From Trematomus loennbergii (taxonomy: Eukaryota > Chordata > Actinopteri > Perciformes > Nototheniidae), in assembly GCA_012861695.1 (NCBI GenBank), contig JAAOOA010000428.1, positions 62,001-126,000 on the forward strand: DNA of 64,000 nt. The letters are read 5' to 3'. The first letter of the stretch is position 1, and each line of letters begins with the position of its first letter. Below are positions 9,738 through 19,398 of this stretch, piece after piece. The translations under genes were made by a program, and so were the position numbers. The notes under the pieces are model-generated. The model ran no database searches. It saw nothing but the letters and a program-made list of their open reading frames with translations, and had not been told where the DNA came from.

Positions 9738-12700
9738 CAAGGTTCAAGGTTCAAGGTTCTTTATTGTCAATCTGACATAGCTACAGAGTAATTATGCAGT
9801 TGAAAATCTTATGTCACAGGCTTCTCCAACAATGCAACATAATAACATAATAACAATAAGAGCATGAGCAATACAAAAATAATAATAGTTATAAAAATGA
9901 AATAAAGTTATGATGTGGAATAGTGCAGTACGAGTCTATATACAAGTTATTGGAATGATATATATATATTAGGTATTAGATACATACTACTGAGTAGCAG
10001 TTGAATGTTTGAATTTTTTAACAGTCTCACTGCCCGCGGGAAGAAACTGTCTCCGAATCTTCTTGTCCTTGCCAGGATGCTGCGGTAACGTCTGCCAGAC
10101 GGCAACAGAAAGAACAGTTTGTGGCTGGGGTGATGGGGGTCTTTGATAATCCGTAGTGATTTCTTCCTGAGCCGCTGGGAGTAAAGGTCCTCCATGGATG
10201 GCAGCTCCGTCCTGGTGATGTGCTGTGCAGTTTTCACCACCCTCTGTAAAGCCTTACGATCGAGGTCGGTGCAGCTGCCGTACCAGGCCGTCATGCTGCC
10301 AGTGAGGATACTCTCTATCGTGCACCTGTAGAAGTTGCAGAGTATCCTGGAATCCATTTTGAACCTCCTCAACCTGCGGAGGAAGAAGAGCCGCTGTCGA
10401 GCTTTCTTGGTGATGGTGGTGGTGTGAAGAGACCATGTCAGGTCCTCAGTGATGTGGACCCCAAGGAACCTGAAGCTTTTGACTCTCTCCACCGTAGTCC
10501 CATTGATGGCGATGGGGGCGTGTCCCTCTCCCTGCTGCTTCCTGTAATCCACAATCAGCTCCTTTGTTTTGCTGATGTTGAGATGGAGGTTGTTATCCTG
10601 GCACCAAGATGTCAGGTTTTCGACCTCCTCTCTGTACGCCGTCTCGTCATCGTCTGTGATCTGGCCGATGACGGTCGTGTCATCAGCAAACTTCACGATG
10701 GTGTTGGAGCTGTGTGTGGCCACGCAGTCGTGGGTGAACAGGGAGTAGAGGAGAGGGCTGAGCACGCAGCCTTGAGGGGCACCGGTGTTGAGAATCAGGG
10801 TGGAGGATGTGATGTTTCCCACCCGCACTGCCTGGGGTCTGCCCGTCAGGAAGTTCAGGATCCAGTCACAGAGGGCGCTGTTGAGCCCGAGGTCTCTGAG
10901 CTTGATGGCCAGCTTGGAGGGCACAATGGTATTGAATGCTGAACTGTAGTCAATGAACAGCATTCTCACATATGTGTTCCTGTTCTTCGGGTCCAGGTGT
11001 GAGAGGGCAGTGTGGAGGGTGAGGGCTATGGCGTCGTCTGTGGACCTGTTTGCTCTGTAGGCAAACTGCAGGGGGTCCAGAGATTCAGGGAGGGAGGAGG
11101 TGATGAATAATTTGACTAACCGCTCAAAGCACTTCATTATGTGGAGGTGAGTGCTACTGGGCGGTAGTCGTTGGGGCAGGTGATGATTGTCTTTTTGGGG
11201 ACAGGAATGATGGTGGAGTGTTTAAAACATGTGGGGACTACAGACTGCAGCAGGGACCTGTTGAAGATGTCTGTGAACACCTCTGCCAGCTGAACTGCAC
11301 ACACCCTGAGAACACGGCCAGGGATGCCATCAGGTCCAGGAGCCTTGTGTGGGTTAACCCTTTTAAAGGATTTACACACATCTGCCCTATTTAAAACAAA
11401 AGGGCAGTGTAGCTCCTGGTCCCTCTGTACCTCCACAGCCGGCTGCTCTCAAAGCGTGCAAAAAAACTGTTTAGCTCATCTGGGAGAGATGCGCACGCAG
11501 ACACTCCCGCAGCACCCCCCGCTGCTCCTTTGTAGTCAGTCATTGTCCTTAGTCCCGCCCACATATTCCTAGTGTTACAGCCTTTGAAGTCAGATTCCAC
11601 CTTGTCTTTGTACTGTCTCTTTGCATTTTTAATTGCTCTCCGGAGATCATACCTAGACTTCCTGTACTCCTCCAAATCTCCCGCTGTGTGCGCGATAGTG
11701 CGCGCTTTCAGTTTGCCGCGCACCTCACCGTTTACCCAGGGCTTTTGATTTGGGAATGTCCGTACAGAAACCTTCGGTACCACGTCATCGATGCATTTCC
11801 CAATGTAGCAGATGACAGTGTCCGTGTGTGTGTTGATGTTATTGTCCTCAAACACACTCCAATCCGTGGATGCAAAGCAATCCTGCAGTGCCTCATCTGA
11901 CTCCTCGCTCCATCGTTGTACTGTCTTGTATCGGTCTGTCCCTTTTAAGTTTCTGCTTGTACGCAGGCAACAACAGTAGTGAGATATGGTCTGATTTGCC
12001 GAAGGGAGGGCGAGGGAGAGCCTTATATCCATTCCGGAAAGGGGAATAAACATGGTCCAGTATGTTTCCCCCGCGCGTCGGGAAGTTGATGTGTTGGTAA
12101 TATTTTGGCAAAACCTTCTTCATGTTGGCGGTGTTGAAATCTCCGGCCACAACGAACGCCGCATCTGGCCGTGAAGTCTCGGTTTTATCAATAATCCCAA
12201 ACAGCTGATCGAGTGCCGTGTTGTTGTCGGCGAGTGGCTGCGGCGGATATACACTGCTGTTATCACAACAGATGTGAATTCCCTCGGCAGATGGAAGGCC
12301 CGACATGAGATCATGAGGTGCTCTAGCTGTGCGGAACAGTCCGATGAAATAATCTTCACATCTGAGCACCAGTTGTTGTTAGTCATTACACACACACCGC
12401 CTCCCTTACTTTTCCCCGAGTTAGCAGTCCGGTCCTGACGAAAAATAGAGAATCCATCAGGGACAATGGCGGAGTCCGGGATAGCGGGGTTGAGCCAAGT
12501 CTCAGTGAGAATTAACACGTTACAGTTCTTAATGTCCCGTTGAAAAGCAATCCGGCTTCTGAGTTCATCTAGCTTATTTTCAATGGATTGAACATTAGCC
12601 AGAAGAATACTCGGAAGAGGGGGCGATTCTCTCGTTTCCTCAGTCTGACCAGCAACCCGGCCCGGCATCCCGCTTTGTCTCTTCTTGCGTCTCTCAGGTA

Positions 12701-12950
12701 GAACAGCAACAGGTAGCCATGGTGAATCTCCATTGTTTGTCGGAGGGTTATTATTGTCCACGAAGTTTCGCAATTGGAGAAGTTCCTCTCTGCTATATTG
12801 TATGGCAGAGTAGGTGCGGTCGGCTAGCATGTTGCGAACCATGTTAAAAGTAAAACGGCAAAAGTAAAAAAATATGTACAAAATACGAAAATGGGCAAAG
12901 TTGGAGAGGAGCACAAAGACGATGCGGCCATCTTCACCGGCGCATCCACA
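9738..12950 (-). mobile_element. L2-like (jockey-superfamily) LINE inserted in the DIRS gag
   Basis: On the minus strand the element runs from near 12950 (GGTGAAGATGGCCGCAT-like 5' end) to a 3' tail at 9739-9760 made of repeated AACCTTG, with an AATAAAG before it. Short tail repeats instead of poly-A are typical of the CR1/L2 group. DIRS gag resumes on both sides (AYDAAARMGRVGTS at about 9720-9680; EYLRELHACWRDTKALYSL at about 13170-13110). I could not fix an unambiguous target-site duplication. Confidence 0.8.
9947..12842 (-). pseudogene. LINE ORF2: endonuclease and reverse transcriptase, broken by frameshifts
   Basis: The start is probably the ATG at 12842 (MVRNMLADRTYSAIQYSREE). An APE-type endonuclease follows with LLANVQSIENKLDELRS, LILTETWLNP and GGGVCVMTNN motifs (12600-12380), then a GDFNTAN motif (about 12140). 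The reverse transcriptase occupies 11436-9947, with [41 protein letters not shown] and the active site FADD at about 10680. The C-terminal part ([20 protein letters not shown]) is complete, and the last 396 codons (11137-9947) are uninterrupted. At least four frame changes upstream break the protein. It would prime reverse transcription on nicked DNA. Confidence 0.8.
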
Positions 12951-12999
12951 AACCTCAGTGACCCGACATTGGAGTCGAGGGCACCTGGCCTCCGACCTC

Positions 13000-13742
13000 A
13001 GAGCTTCGTCAGGGGAAACTATGAGGGAAGCAATGGTAGGCTCAACAGCCGGCGTGTGGTCAAGGCCAACTCTTGCCGCATCCTGCATGGCTACCAAGGC
13101 TCGGCCATCGGACGTAAGACTGTAAAGAGCCTTAGTGTCCCTCCAGCATGCATGTAACTCCCTCAGATACTCACAAGAGGGAGGAACAGTGCGGGTGGCG
13201 GGTGCCGGAGTGCGCATAAAGAACGCACTGGCAGGCGCTGTTCCGGGCTGCTGCGCATCCAGCTACTGGTGAGCCAGTGCCATGCGAATGACGGTACCCA
13301 TGGAGCCGTCATCTGCCTCCTCCGAGGGACCATGAGCTGAGGTACAGGAGCCAGGCCCAGAAGCATGGGATGGGCTCTCCCCATCATACTCATTAAATTG
13401 AGTGGCTGAAGCTGCCATCGAGAACACATCGTCCTCTAGAACCAGCTCAGCCACGGGTGGATCGGGTGCAGCGGCGTGCTCTGTACGGCCACCAGAATGG
13501 AGAGCCAAGAGGAGTGACTTCATCTGGGCTAGCTCAGTAGTGAGTAGGTCCACCCTGGAGGACAGCCTATCAGGCTTAGTCCTCTTCTTGGGCGGTGCAC
13601 CCGCAGCCTCGGCGGCCCAACGCCTAGGATGGGTAGGTTGGGCTGGAGTCGACTGTGCAGGGGGAAGGCCACCCTCAGTCAGTAGTTCAACCTCGGCTAG
13701 TCTAGCAGCTCTTACCGCACGAGGCATGATGGTGCAATTCAT
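13000..13742 (-). pseudogene. DIRS gag-like ORF
   Basis: From 13742 the minus strand encodes MNCTIMPRAVRAARLAEVEL and a proline/alanine-rich region, a predicted helix (SSRVDLLTTELAQMKSLLLA) and an acidic tail ending at 13263. The next frame (to about 12955) adds EYLRELHACWRDTKALYSLT and DAARVGLDHTPAVEPTIASL, after which the LINE interrupts it. No zinc knuckle is visible, which is usual for DIRS gag. Confidence 0.6.
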
Positions 13743-14309
13743 GCACGGGTCCTCCGAAAGGCTCTCCCTCAGATGCTCGAGGCCAAGACAAGAGGGGCAA
13801 AGGTCATGGCCATCCTCTGGTTAAAGAGGAGCCATACAGGTGTTAGAGCCGTTAGACCTAGCGATAGCTAGAGCACTCAGCTGACTGTAAATAACTGGGC
13901 CAGGAAACAAATATGCAGTGGAGGGGAGTGAGCCCAATAGTAGTTAGCTTGAGCGTGAGCACTCTGCTAACTGGGGTGAGAAAAAATGAAGTCAGTTAAT
14001 GGGTTTATGCCGTGAGAGGAGAGCGGGAATACTCTCTCCACTAGCGCCGTAGCGAGTTAGCCTAAGCGAGAGCACTCTGCTAACTGAAGGATGGAACGGG
14101 CATTAAACCAACTGTGTGCAGGGAGAGGGGAGCGGATTCACTCTCTTCACTAGCGCTGTAGCAAGTTAGCTTTGAGCGAGAGCACTCAGCTAACTGGAGG
14201 ATGGAACAGGAACCAACTGCGTGCAGTGAGAGGGGAGCGAAGACACTCTTCACTAGCACTGTAGCAAGTTAACTTTGAGCGAGAGCACTCAGCTAACTGG
14301 AGGATGGAA

Positions 14310-14520
14310 CACTTTATATGTCATTGCCACTCTTTGCATATCATGTATTTTGTTTTTTAACCCTGTTTGTAAAAAGTAATTTCCTTAAATGTTTTATGTG
14401 AGGGAATGGAAAATAGCTCAAAGCTAAATCTGGCACTGTTACGCTTGACACATTTAAATGTTTTAAGTGTTCATTACAGTGCATTGTCCCTGTCAAATAA
14501 ACAATTAAATAAAATAACCA
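14310..14520. mobile_element. Short insertion between DIRS repeat units, unidentified
   Basis: Unlike its neighbours it is AT-rich and ends in a run like CAAATAAACAATTAAATAAA, suggesting a retroposed 3' end on the plus strand. The DIRS repeat breaks off after GGATGGAAC and resumes at CCAATTGTGCGCC. I do not recognise the family. Confidence 0.4.
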
Positions 14521-14535
14521 ATTGTGCGCCGTGAG

Positions 14536-15126
14536 TAGGGTGACCAGATGTCCCGCTTTGCGCGGGACTGCACAGCATTTTCACGACTTTTGGTGCGTCC
14601 CGCAAATTGAGACGATGTCCCGCATATTTCATTTTGATTGGCTAAAACGCTTTTCTAAAATCAGATTTATCCAATGGCTGTTGAGAAAGCAGGGAAGGCT
14701 ATCATCACGGAGCTGTGTTTGCTGTCAATCAAACTGTAAGACACGGCGGGTGCTGGTCAAGTGTTAACCAATGAGAGTAACTCACTCACACACACACCGC
14801 CGCGGCCCCGCCAAACAACAACAATAAAAGTCAATAACGCAGGCGACGCAGCAGGTTATGGAAAATGGAGGAAACTGAAACTACAGCTAAGAAAAGAAGA
14901 AGATGCACATACAACAAAGACTGGGAAGACATTTACCCGTGGGCAGCGGCGGACTGGGACTACAAATCAGCCCGGGACTCTCGACCGGCCCACCTCGGTA
15001 CCGCAAATAATCACCGCTAGTACATTTTCAACGGGGGGGGGGGGGGTGTTGAGAGGGTGTCCCACATTGTCCCACACAAACATACTCCTTGTCCCACATT
15101 TGGTTTGTTGGGACCTGGTCACCCTA
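14536..15126 (+). mobile_element. Non-autonomous hAT element with 8-bp target duplication
   Basis: Ends are TAGGGTGACCAG and CTGGTCACCCTA, exactly inverted. The flanking 8 bases GCCGTGAG occur on both sides (14528-14535 and 15127-15134), as expected for hAT. Inside, an ATG at about 14864 begins MEETETTAKKRRRCTYNKDW followed by EDIYPWAA, which resembles the N-terminus of BED-finger transposases, but the frame is not continued. So this is an internally deleted derivative of an autonomous hAT. Confidence 0.85.
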
Positions 15127-15865
15127 GCCGTGAGAGGGGAGCGAAGACACTCCCTCACTAGCACTGTAGCAAGTTAGCTTTGAGCGAGAGCACTCAGCTA
15201 ACTGGAGGATAGAACAGGAACTAATTGTGAGCTGTGAGAGGGGAGCGAAGACACTCTCTTCACTAGCGCCGTAACAGTTAGCTTGAACGAAAACACTCAG
15301 CTTAACTGGACGATAGAACAGGTAAGGAAACAATGTATGTAGTGCGCAGTAGAAAGTCAGCTTTCGGCGGGAGCACTCAGCTAACTGGATGATAGTACAG
15401 GTAAAGAACCAAAGTATGTAGTGAGAAGGAGGGCGGAGACGCTCTCTTCACTAGCGCAGTAGAAAGTTAGCTTCCAGCGGGAGCACTCAGCTAACTGGAT
15501 GATAGTACAGGTAACAGTAACAAATTAGCGAGAGCCCTCGGTTAATTTGTACACAATTATCTCCTTAGTTTGAGAGTATATAGGATATAGCACAATCAGC
15601 AATAATTGGTAGCGATCTCACCGGCTGTGTGCAGGAGCGTCCGCTCTTTACCGGTCCGGAGCTCCTGGGGTCCGAGCGGTGAACACCGCGGTCCCCTCCC
15701 TTGGGAGGGCGGACAGCTCGTCGCAGCCTTTGGAGGGCGAGCGTTTCTAGCCCGCAGCTCCGATCGAGACGATCGCAAGGCTACAGGCGATGAGCTAGAA
15801 TTTTCAATAAGCTAGCTTGGCTTCTACTCATAAAGTAGTAACCTGCACAGCGAGAAGATGAAAAA

Positions 15866-16020
15866 GAACTGAACTCATTGACAACACCGGAACTTATGCC
15901 TTCCGGGGTCATACGAGGTCACACGTGACTTTGTTGATATAAATATTCGACCTACGCATGCGCGAGACATATATCCAGTGCTAAAGCACCGCCTCTGGCG
16001 GTCAGTAGGGACGAAATAGA
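15866..16020. repeat. Right inverted terminal repeat of the DIRS element
   Basis: Reverse complement of 7385-7535 with few mismatches; shared words include CGCATGCG, GTCACGTGTGACC and TTCCGGTGTTGTCAA. The outermost bases are CGAAATAGAAC at 16013-16022, then LTR sequence resumes. Confidence 0.85.
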
Positions 16021-16264
16021 ACCCTGGTCATGTTCACACTCCAGTGCCAGATCACTCCGTCTCACTCGGTAGAGCTGGACGTCGTAGTATCTCGTTTAGT
16101 GTGATTTTCTCTTGCTGTTTTTGTTGAAGAGTAAACTTTGTTAAAAGACTGAATCCATCTGGTCTCTGCCATAGTAGGTCCTGAACTTTTGACCCAGCCC
16201 TAACAGAATTATCTGGCCATAAAACATGGACCCGGCAGAGACTGAATTTTCATGGGACCTTTAA

Positions 16265-16626
16265 GATTAGACTGCCAGGAGTTTGAGCTATATTGACCTT
16301 ATAAACAGTCAAATTACCAACATTTAAATAAAAGCAATAAATGACTTTTCTTTTCACTATCTCTGTAAAGCGACTTTGAGCACCTGTAAAAGCGCTAACA
16401 AAATACATCTATTTGCTGCAGTTGGTCAAAAAGCAGTTGGTTAAAAAACAAGATATCTTTGGACATTAAGAAGGGTTCAAGTAGCATTACCAGAATCTGT
16501 GAAGTCACATTCTGTTTTATCTTCAAATGAAACATACAGAGGCCACAACAATTAAGCAACGACAAATGCAGTTCAATCACTAGCATTGCAATCTTTGAAC
16601 AAGGTTGGCCTTTTGTGTCAGTTCAA
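16265..16626. other. No recognisable feature
   Basis: AT-rich sequence between the nested transposon complex and the PB1-like gene; probably 3' UTR or downstream sequence of the latter on the minus strand, but I see no polyadenylation signal I trust. Confidence 0.4.
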
Positions 16627-16992
16627 TCATTTCAACCAGATACGAGTTCTTGTAGAGCCTGAGCTGGAGGGTGTGGACAAGATGTCAGTATCGTCTGATT
16701 GAGCAGACACTGCTTCTTCAACGACGGTAAAGATGTATTCTTGGACACCATCATCAGGCATTGGGATGACCTTGATAGTTGTCAAATCTTCAAGGTCAGC
16801 AGTGGATGTCAGGTTGACTAGTGCATCTCCAACGTCTCTGTCTTGATATTGCATTCTCAAACCTCCACACACTTTCCTGACTTCATCAGTAAGCTGCTCC
16901 ATTGTCTCTGGGATGCCATTAGGCAGAACTAGCTTCCTGGAGTCATCGGGATTCACAAGAATTCTCAACTTGGCTGGCGTTTTCACGGTCAT
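16627..16992 (-). CDS. Small protein with PB1/ubiquitin-like fold signature (first coding exon)
   Basis: On the minus strand, a splice acceptor (TTGTTCTAG, about 17022-17014) is followed by a short leader and an ATG at 16992. The frame of 121 codons starts MTVKTPAKLRILVNPDDSRK, continues LVLPNGIPETMEQLTDEVRK and RMQYQDRDVGDALVNLTSTA, then DLEDLTTIKVIPMPD, and ends in a serine-rich tail (SSSGSTRTRIW). The pattern of a basic first strand, GIP turn, helix, then Q-(Y/F)-x-D and NL(T)S-x-xDL(x)D-x-x-T(I/L)KVI resembles a PB1-type beta-grasp, which mediates protein-protein contacts. I recall similar N-terminal domains in many uncharacterised teleost proteins, some linked to transposon-derived genes. 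The stop at 16627 may instead be intron read-through after a donor near 16637. Function unknown. Confidence 0.6.
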   Translation of the reverse strand: MTVKTPAKLRILVNPDDSRKLVLPNGIPETMEQLTDEVRKVCGGLRMQYQDRDVGDALVNLTSTADLEDLTTIKVIPMPDDGVQEYIFTVVEEAVSAQSDDTDILSTPSSSGSTRTRIWLK

Positions 16993-17039
16993 GTCAGGCA
17001 GCCCCAAAGGAACTAGAACAAACAAGAACATAAACAACT

Positions 17040-17521
17040 ATTAGTAATAGTGATACACTGAAAGCAAACGTCTCTCTTACAATAGTGACATGCCTGGAAT
17101 GACAGAGCAAATGATTGCCTAGATATATTATCACTTGAGATTAGAGTAGAGTAAGTCTCCATTTTGGGTTTGTCATTCCTTTTTAAACGTACATGAAAAC
17201 TACATACAGTTCATTTTGGAACTTACCAAATCAGCATAAATGGTGACCTTCAGCGGAAACAGCAAACCAGTAAACACAAAGGAAATACATAAATAAGGTG
17301 TATTTAAACGATGTTAACCCAGCATAAAGCACACACCCTCAAAGCATGGTTAACAAGACGGGCAGCGGGTTGTTTGTTTCCCCCCGTCCCCACTGTTTAC
17401 AGCCCACTCTCCGGAGCGGCGTGGTCCGAGTGCGGGTTGCTGCAGAGCAGAGATACACCTTCAGCCACATAACTATAGCGCTCCCGGAGCTTTAATAACG
17501 GCTCGCCAAAAGTATAAACAT
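17040..17521 (-). other. Probable 5' intron and non-coding first exon of the PB1-like gene
   Basis: On the minus strand a candidate donor (GATTTG|GTAAGT, + strand 17220-17231) lies upstream of the acceptor near 17014-17022, giving an intron of about 200 bp. Further upstream the sequence becomes GC-rich (17380-17480, CTCCGGAGCGGCGTGG), suggestive of a promoter/first exon. No expression evidence is available. Confidence 0.4.
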
Positions 17522-17548
17522 CTCTAACCAACACACTCTCACTCCCTA

Positions 17549-17995
17549 AGCGTCCAGGAGCGACGCTTGGTCAGGGTCCTGAGCGTCCAGGAGCGACGCT
17601 TGGTCAGGGTCCTGAGCGTCCAGGAGCGACGCTTGGTCAGGGTCCTGAGCGTCCAGGAGCGACGCTTGGTCAGGGTCCTGAGCGTCCAGGAGCGACGCTT
17701 GGTCAGGGTCCAGAGGCGTCCAGTTGGGACGCTTGGTCAGGGTCCTGAGGCGTCCAGGAGCGACGCTTGGTCAGGGTCCCTAAGCGTCCAGGAGCGACGC
17801 TTGGTCAGGGTCCTGAGTTTCCAGGAGCGACGCTTGGTCAGGGTCCCGAGGCGTCCAGGAGCGACGCTTGGTCAGGGTCCTGAGCGTCCAGGAGCGACGC
17901 TTGGTCAGGGTCCCTAAGCGTCCAGGAGCGACGCTTGGTCAGGGTCCCTAAGCGTCCAGGAGCGATGCTTGGTCAGGGTCCCGAGGCGTGCAGTT
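17549..17995 (+). repeat. 33-bp minisatellite derived from the element terminus
   Basis: About thirteen copies of a 33-bp unit containing GCGTCCAGGAGCGACGCTTG and GTCAGGGTCC, with CCTGA/CCCTAA/CCGAG variation at the joint. A single inverted copy stands at 18441-18475. GCGTC...GACGC within each unit is a short palindrome. Confidence 0.95.
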
Positions 17996-18267
17996 GTGAC
18001 GCTCCGAGGCTCCTTCAGCTTCATAAAGGGACACAAAGAGCTTTCAACTGATTGCAATGTATTCCCATCGGCGGCGGGATTTGACGCTCATGGAAGCACG
18101 GCATTCGTTTGTGTCGGAGGCTGTTAAAGGCAATGTGAGCGTCCATTCCCATTGGATAACGGAGAATTGTACACCCGGAAGTAAGTATTCCCCTTACTGT
18201 ATTGATTTGACAGAGATATCTCCACTACTCATCAACTCAGAAACACCAGATTATTTTGTTAATTAAA

Positions 18268-18443
18268 CCACATTGATAGGTTTTAGTGTGCAATGCTTTT
18301 GTCACGTGTTCCCCTTCAATTCTGAGAAACAAGGATTGTGGGTAATGTAGTGTCTTCGGCCATCCAAAACTCATAGAGAACGACTTCTCAGAATTGAAGG
18401 GGAGAACGTGACAAAAGCATTGTACACTAAAACCTATCAATGG
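18268..18443. repeat. Fold-back repeat with ~58-bp arms
   Basis: Arm 18268-18328 (TTGATAGGTTTTAGTGTGCA, then a CCCCTTCAATTCTGAGA end) is inverted at 18386-18443 with only a few mismatches. The loop of about 57 bp contains GGATTGTGGGTAATGTAGT. It may be a separate small hairpin element nested in the larger one. Confidence 0.85.
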
Positions 18444-18499
18444 ACCCTGACCAAGCGTCGCTCCTGGACGTTTATGGAGTGAGAGTGTGTTGCTCTAAC

Positions 18500-18743
18500 G
18501 CTGGCTGGGGTCTGGCTGTTAGTGTATTTAATATGCTGCAGTGTTTTTTTATGAGCGGAGCACGTATTTTAAATGCATTTTGTTAATGAAGACATGCGAT
18601 GCTGATGAAGTTAGCGTTGTACTATGTGCTCTGTTTAGCCCCCGACGGCCCCAGCCCCTGTTCATAAACAAGCTTGAATTAAACACTCTCTCCTTTTTAC
18701 TCCAAAGGCCCATGCCACTCAGTTATATGCATTTCAGTCACCA
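18500..18743. other. No recognisable feature
   Basis: Moderate GC sequence without repeats or a supportable coding frame, preceding the GT microsatellite. Confidence 0.4.
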
Positions 18744-18775
18744 ATGTGTGTGTGTGTGTGGTGTGTGTGTGGTTT

Positions 18776-18868
<93 letters not shown>

Positions 18869-18879
18869 TGTGTGTGTGT

Positions 18880-18911
<32 letters not shown>
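18744..18911 (+). repeat. (GT)n microsatellite
   Basis: About 165 bp of GT dinucleotides with a few GGT interruptions; a short (TA)n run follows at 18972-18991. Confidence 0.95.
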
Positions 18912-18913
<2 letters not shown>

Positions 18914-19195
18914 GGGCCTTGATCAGACCACACCCAGGCACAGAGCAGACTGGCACGGTTTGCTCGTCAACAGGTATATATATATATATATACACATAAA
19001 AAATGACGTTCACAACAACTCAACCTTTTCACTAGTCAGGTCGCCCCATGCATGATACATTTATGAAGATGACCTGGTTAAACTGCTTAAAAACTAGCTA
19101 ACACGTGGCTAAACTTGCTAACCCATAGCCACATACAAATACCTCATGTGAAACCAATATAACATTTGCAACTATTTAAACTTTTCACTAGTCAA

Positions 19196-19398
19196 ACCGA
19201 CACCACAAAGAATCGCCACTTGCCTGTCAGCCTTCCATCTGTGCACAAACTGATCTGGTGCCCTCATTGGTCATGTGCGCGTTCGTGTGTGTTGGAGGAG
19301 GGGCTCTGTGAGGAAGTGGCAGAGGTTTTCCGGCTGTGTATTTTCAAATTCTAGCGCACTCGAGCTGGTTTCTCCAAACTTACCTACCCCACCTTTAA
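19196..19398. mobile_element. Truncated TTAA element, family 3
   Basis: The right end reads ACTTACCTACCCCACCTTTAA, the terminus also found at 48309 and 54658. The interior (GGTCATGTGCGCGTTCGTGT, GGAGGAGGGGCTCTGTGAGG) is the reverse of those copies. The left end is missing. Confidence 0.75.

Larger units (their letters stand above)
13960..15560 (-). repeat. Degenerate tandem repeats in the DIRS 5' region
   Basis: At least seven units of about 100 bp share GAGAGGGGAGCGAAGACACT, CACTAGCG(C)CGTAGCAAGTTAG and GCACTCAGCTAACTGGA. They lie between the right terminal repeat and gag, where the promoter of a minus-strand element would be. Two other insertions interrupt the series (14310-14520 and 14536-15126). 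Confidence 0.75.
7349..16022 (-). mobile_element. DIRS-like tyrosine-recombinase retrotransposon
   Basis: Ends are inverted copies of about 150 bp (7385-7535 and 15866-16020) sharing GCGGTGCTTTAGCACTGGAT and the ATATTTATATCAACAAAGTC block. A further internal segment at 7590-7680 repeats and inverts the outermost bases (GTTACGTATGTAACTACGG), as expected for the internal complementary region by which DIRS elements form circles. Gene order on the minus strand is gag (13742 down), RT/RNase H (9.7-8.7 kb), tyrosine recombinase (8.6-7.7 kb), which is the order known for DIRS1-type elements. All frames are broken. It has been interrupted by an L2-like LINE and a hAT element. There is no direct repeat of the target, as known for this class. 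Confidence 0.85.
7216..16205 (+). mobile_element. LTR of a retroelement, split by the DIRS insertion
   Basis: The left part starts TGTTATTG at 7216 and the right part ends CCCTAACA at 16205, giving TGTTA/TAACA short inverted termini. The two parts flank the DIRS element and read as one LTR (about 135 plus 180 bp). After the LTR come 16206-16239, with a leader and an ATG (16226) beginning MDPAE, as in gag of Ty3/gypsy elements; the rest of that element is missing. Assignment to gypsy is tentative. Confidence 0.45.
6896..16264. mobile_element. TTAA element, family 2, carrying nested insertions (outer shell)
   Basis: The left end TTAAAGGTCCCATGTCATGC (6896-) faces a right end whose reverse complement is TTAAAGGTCCCATG (to 16264). 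The first 60 bases of the left end match, in reverse, the right end of the separate 1.2-kb element at 35692-36866. The parts that belong to this shell are short (about 6896-7215 and 16240-16264); everything between is later insertion. The pairing of the two ends over 9.4 kb is inference from their orientation and similarity. Confidence 0.55.
17529..18492. mobile_element. Element with ~50-bp terminal inverted repeats and CTCTAAC flanks
   Basis: The left end CAACACACTCTCACTCC followed by the CGTCCAGGAGCGACGCTTGG block is inverted at the right end (18441-18492). The 7-bp CTCTAAC flanks both sides (17522-17528; 18493-18499), a probable target duplication. The inner edge of the left terminus has amplified into a 33-bp minisatellite. 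No transposase frame is present. The superfamily is uncertain; 7-8 bp duplications would suit hAT-like elements. Confidence 0.75.

Noticed and set aside
10424..10942. 172-codon plus-strand frame
   Set aside because: Antisense of the LINE reverse transcriptase.
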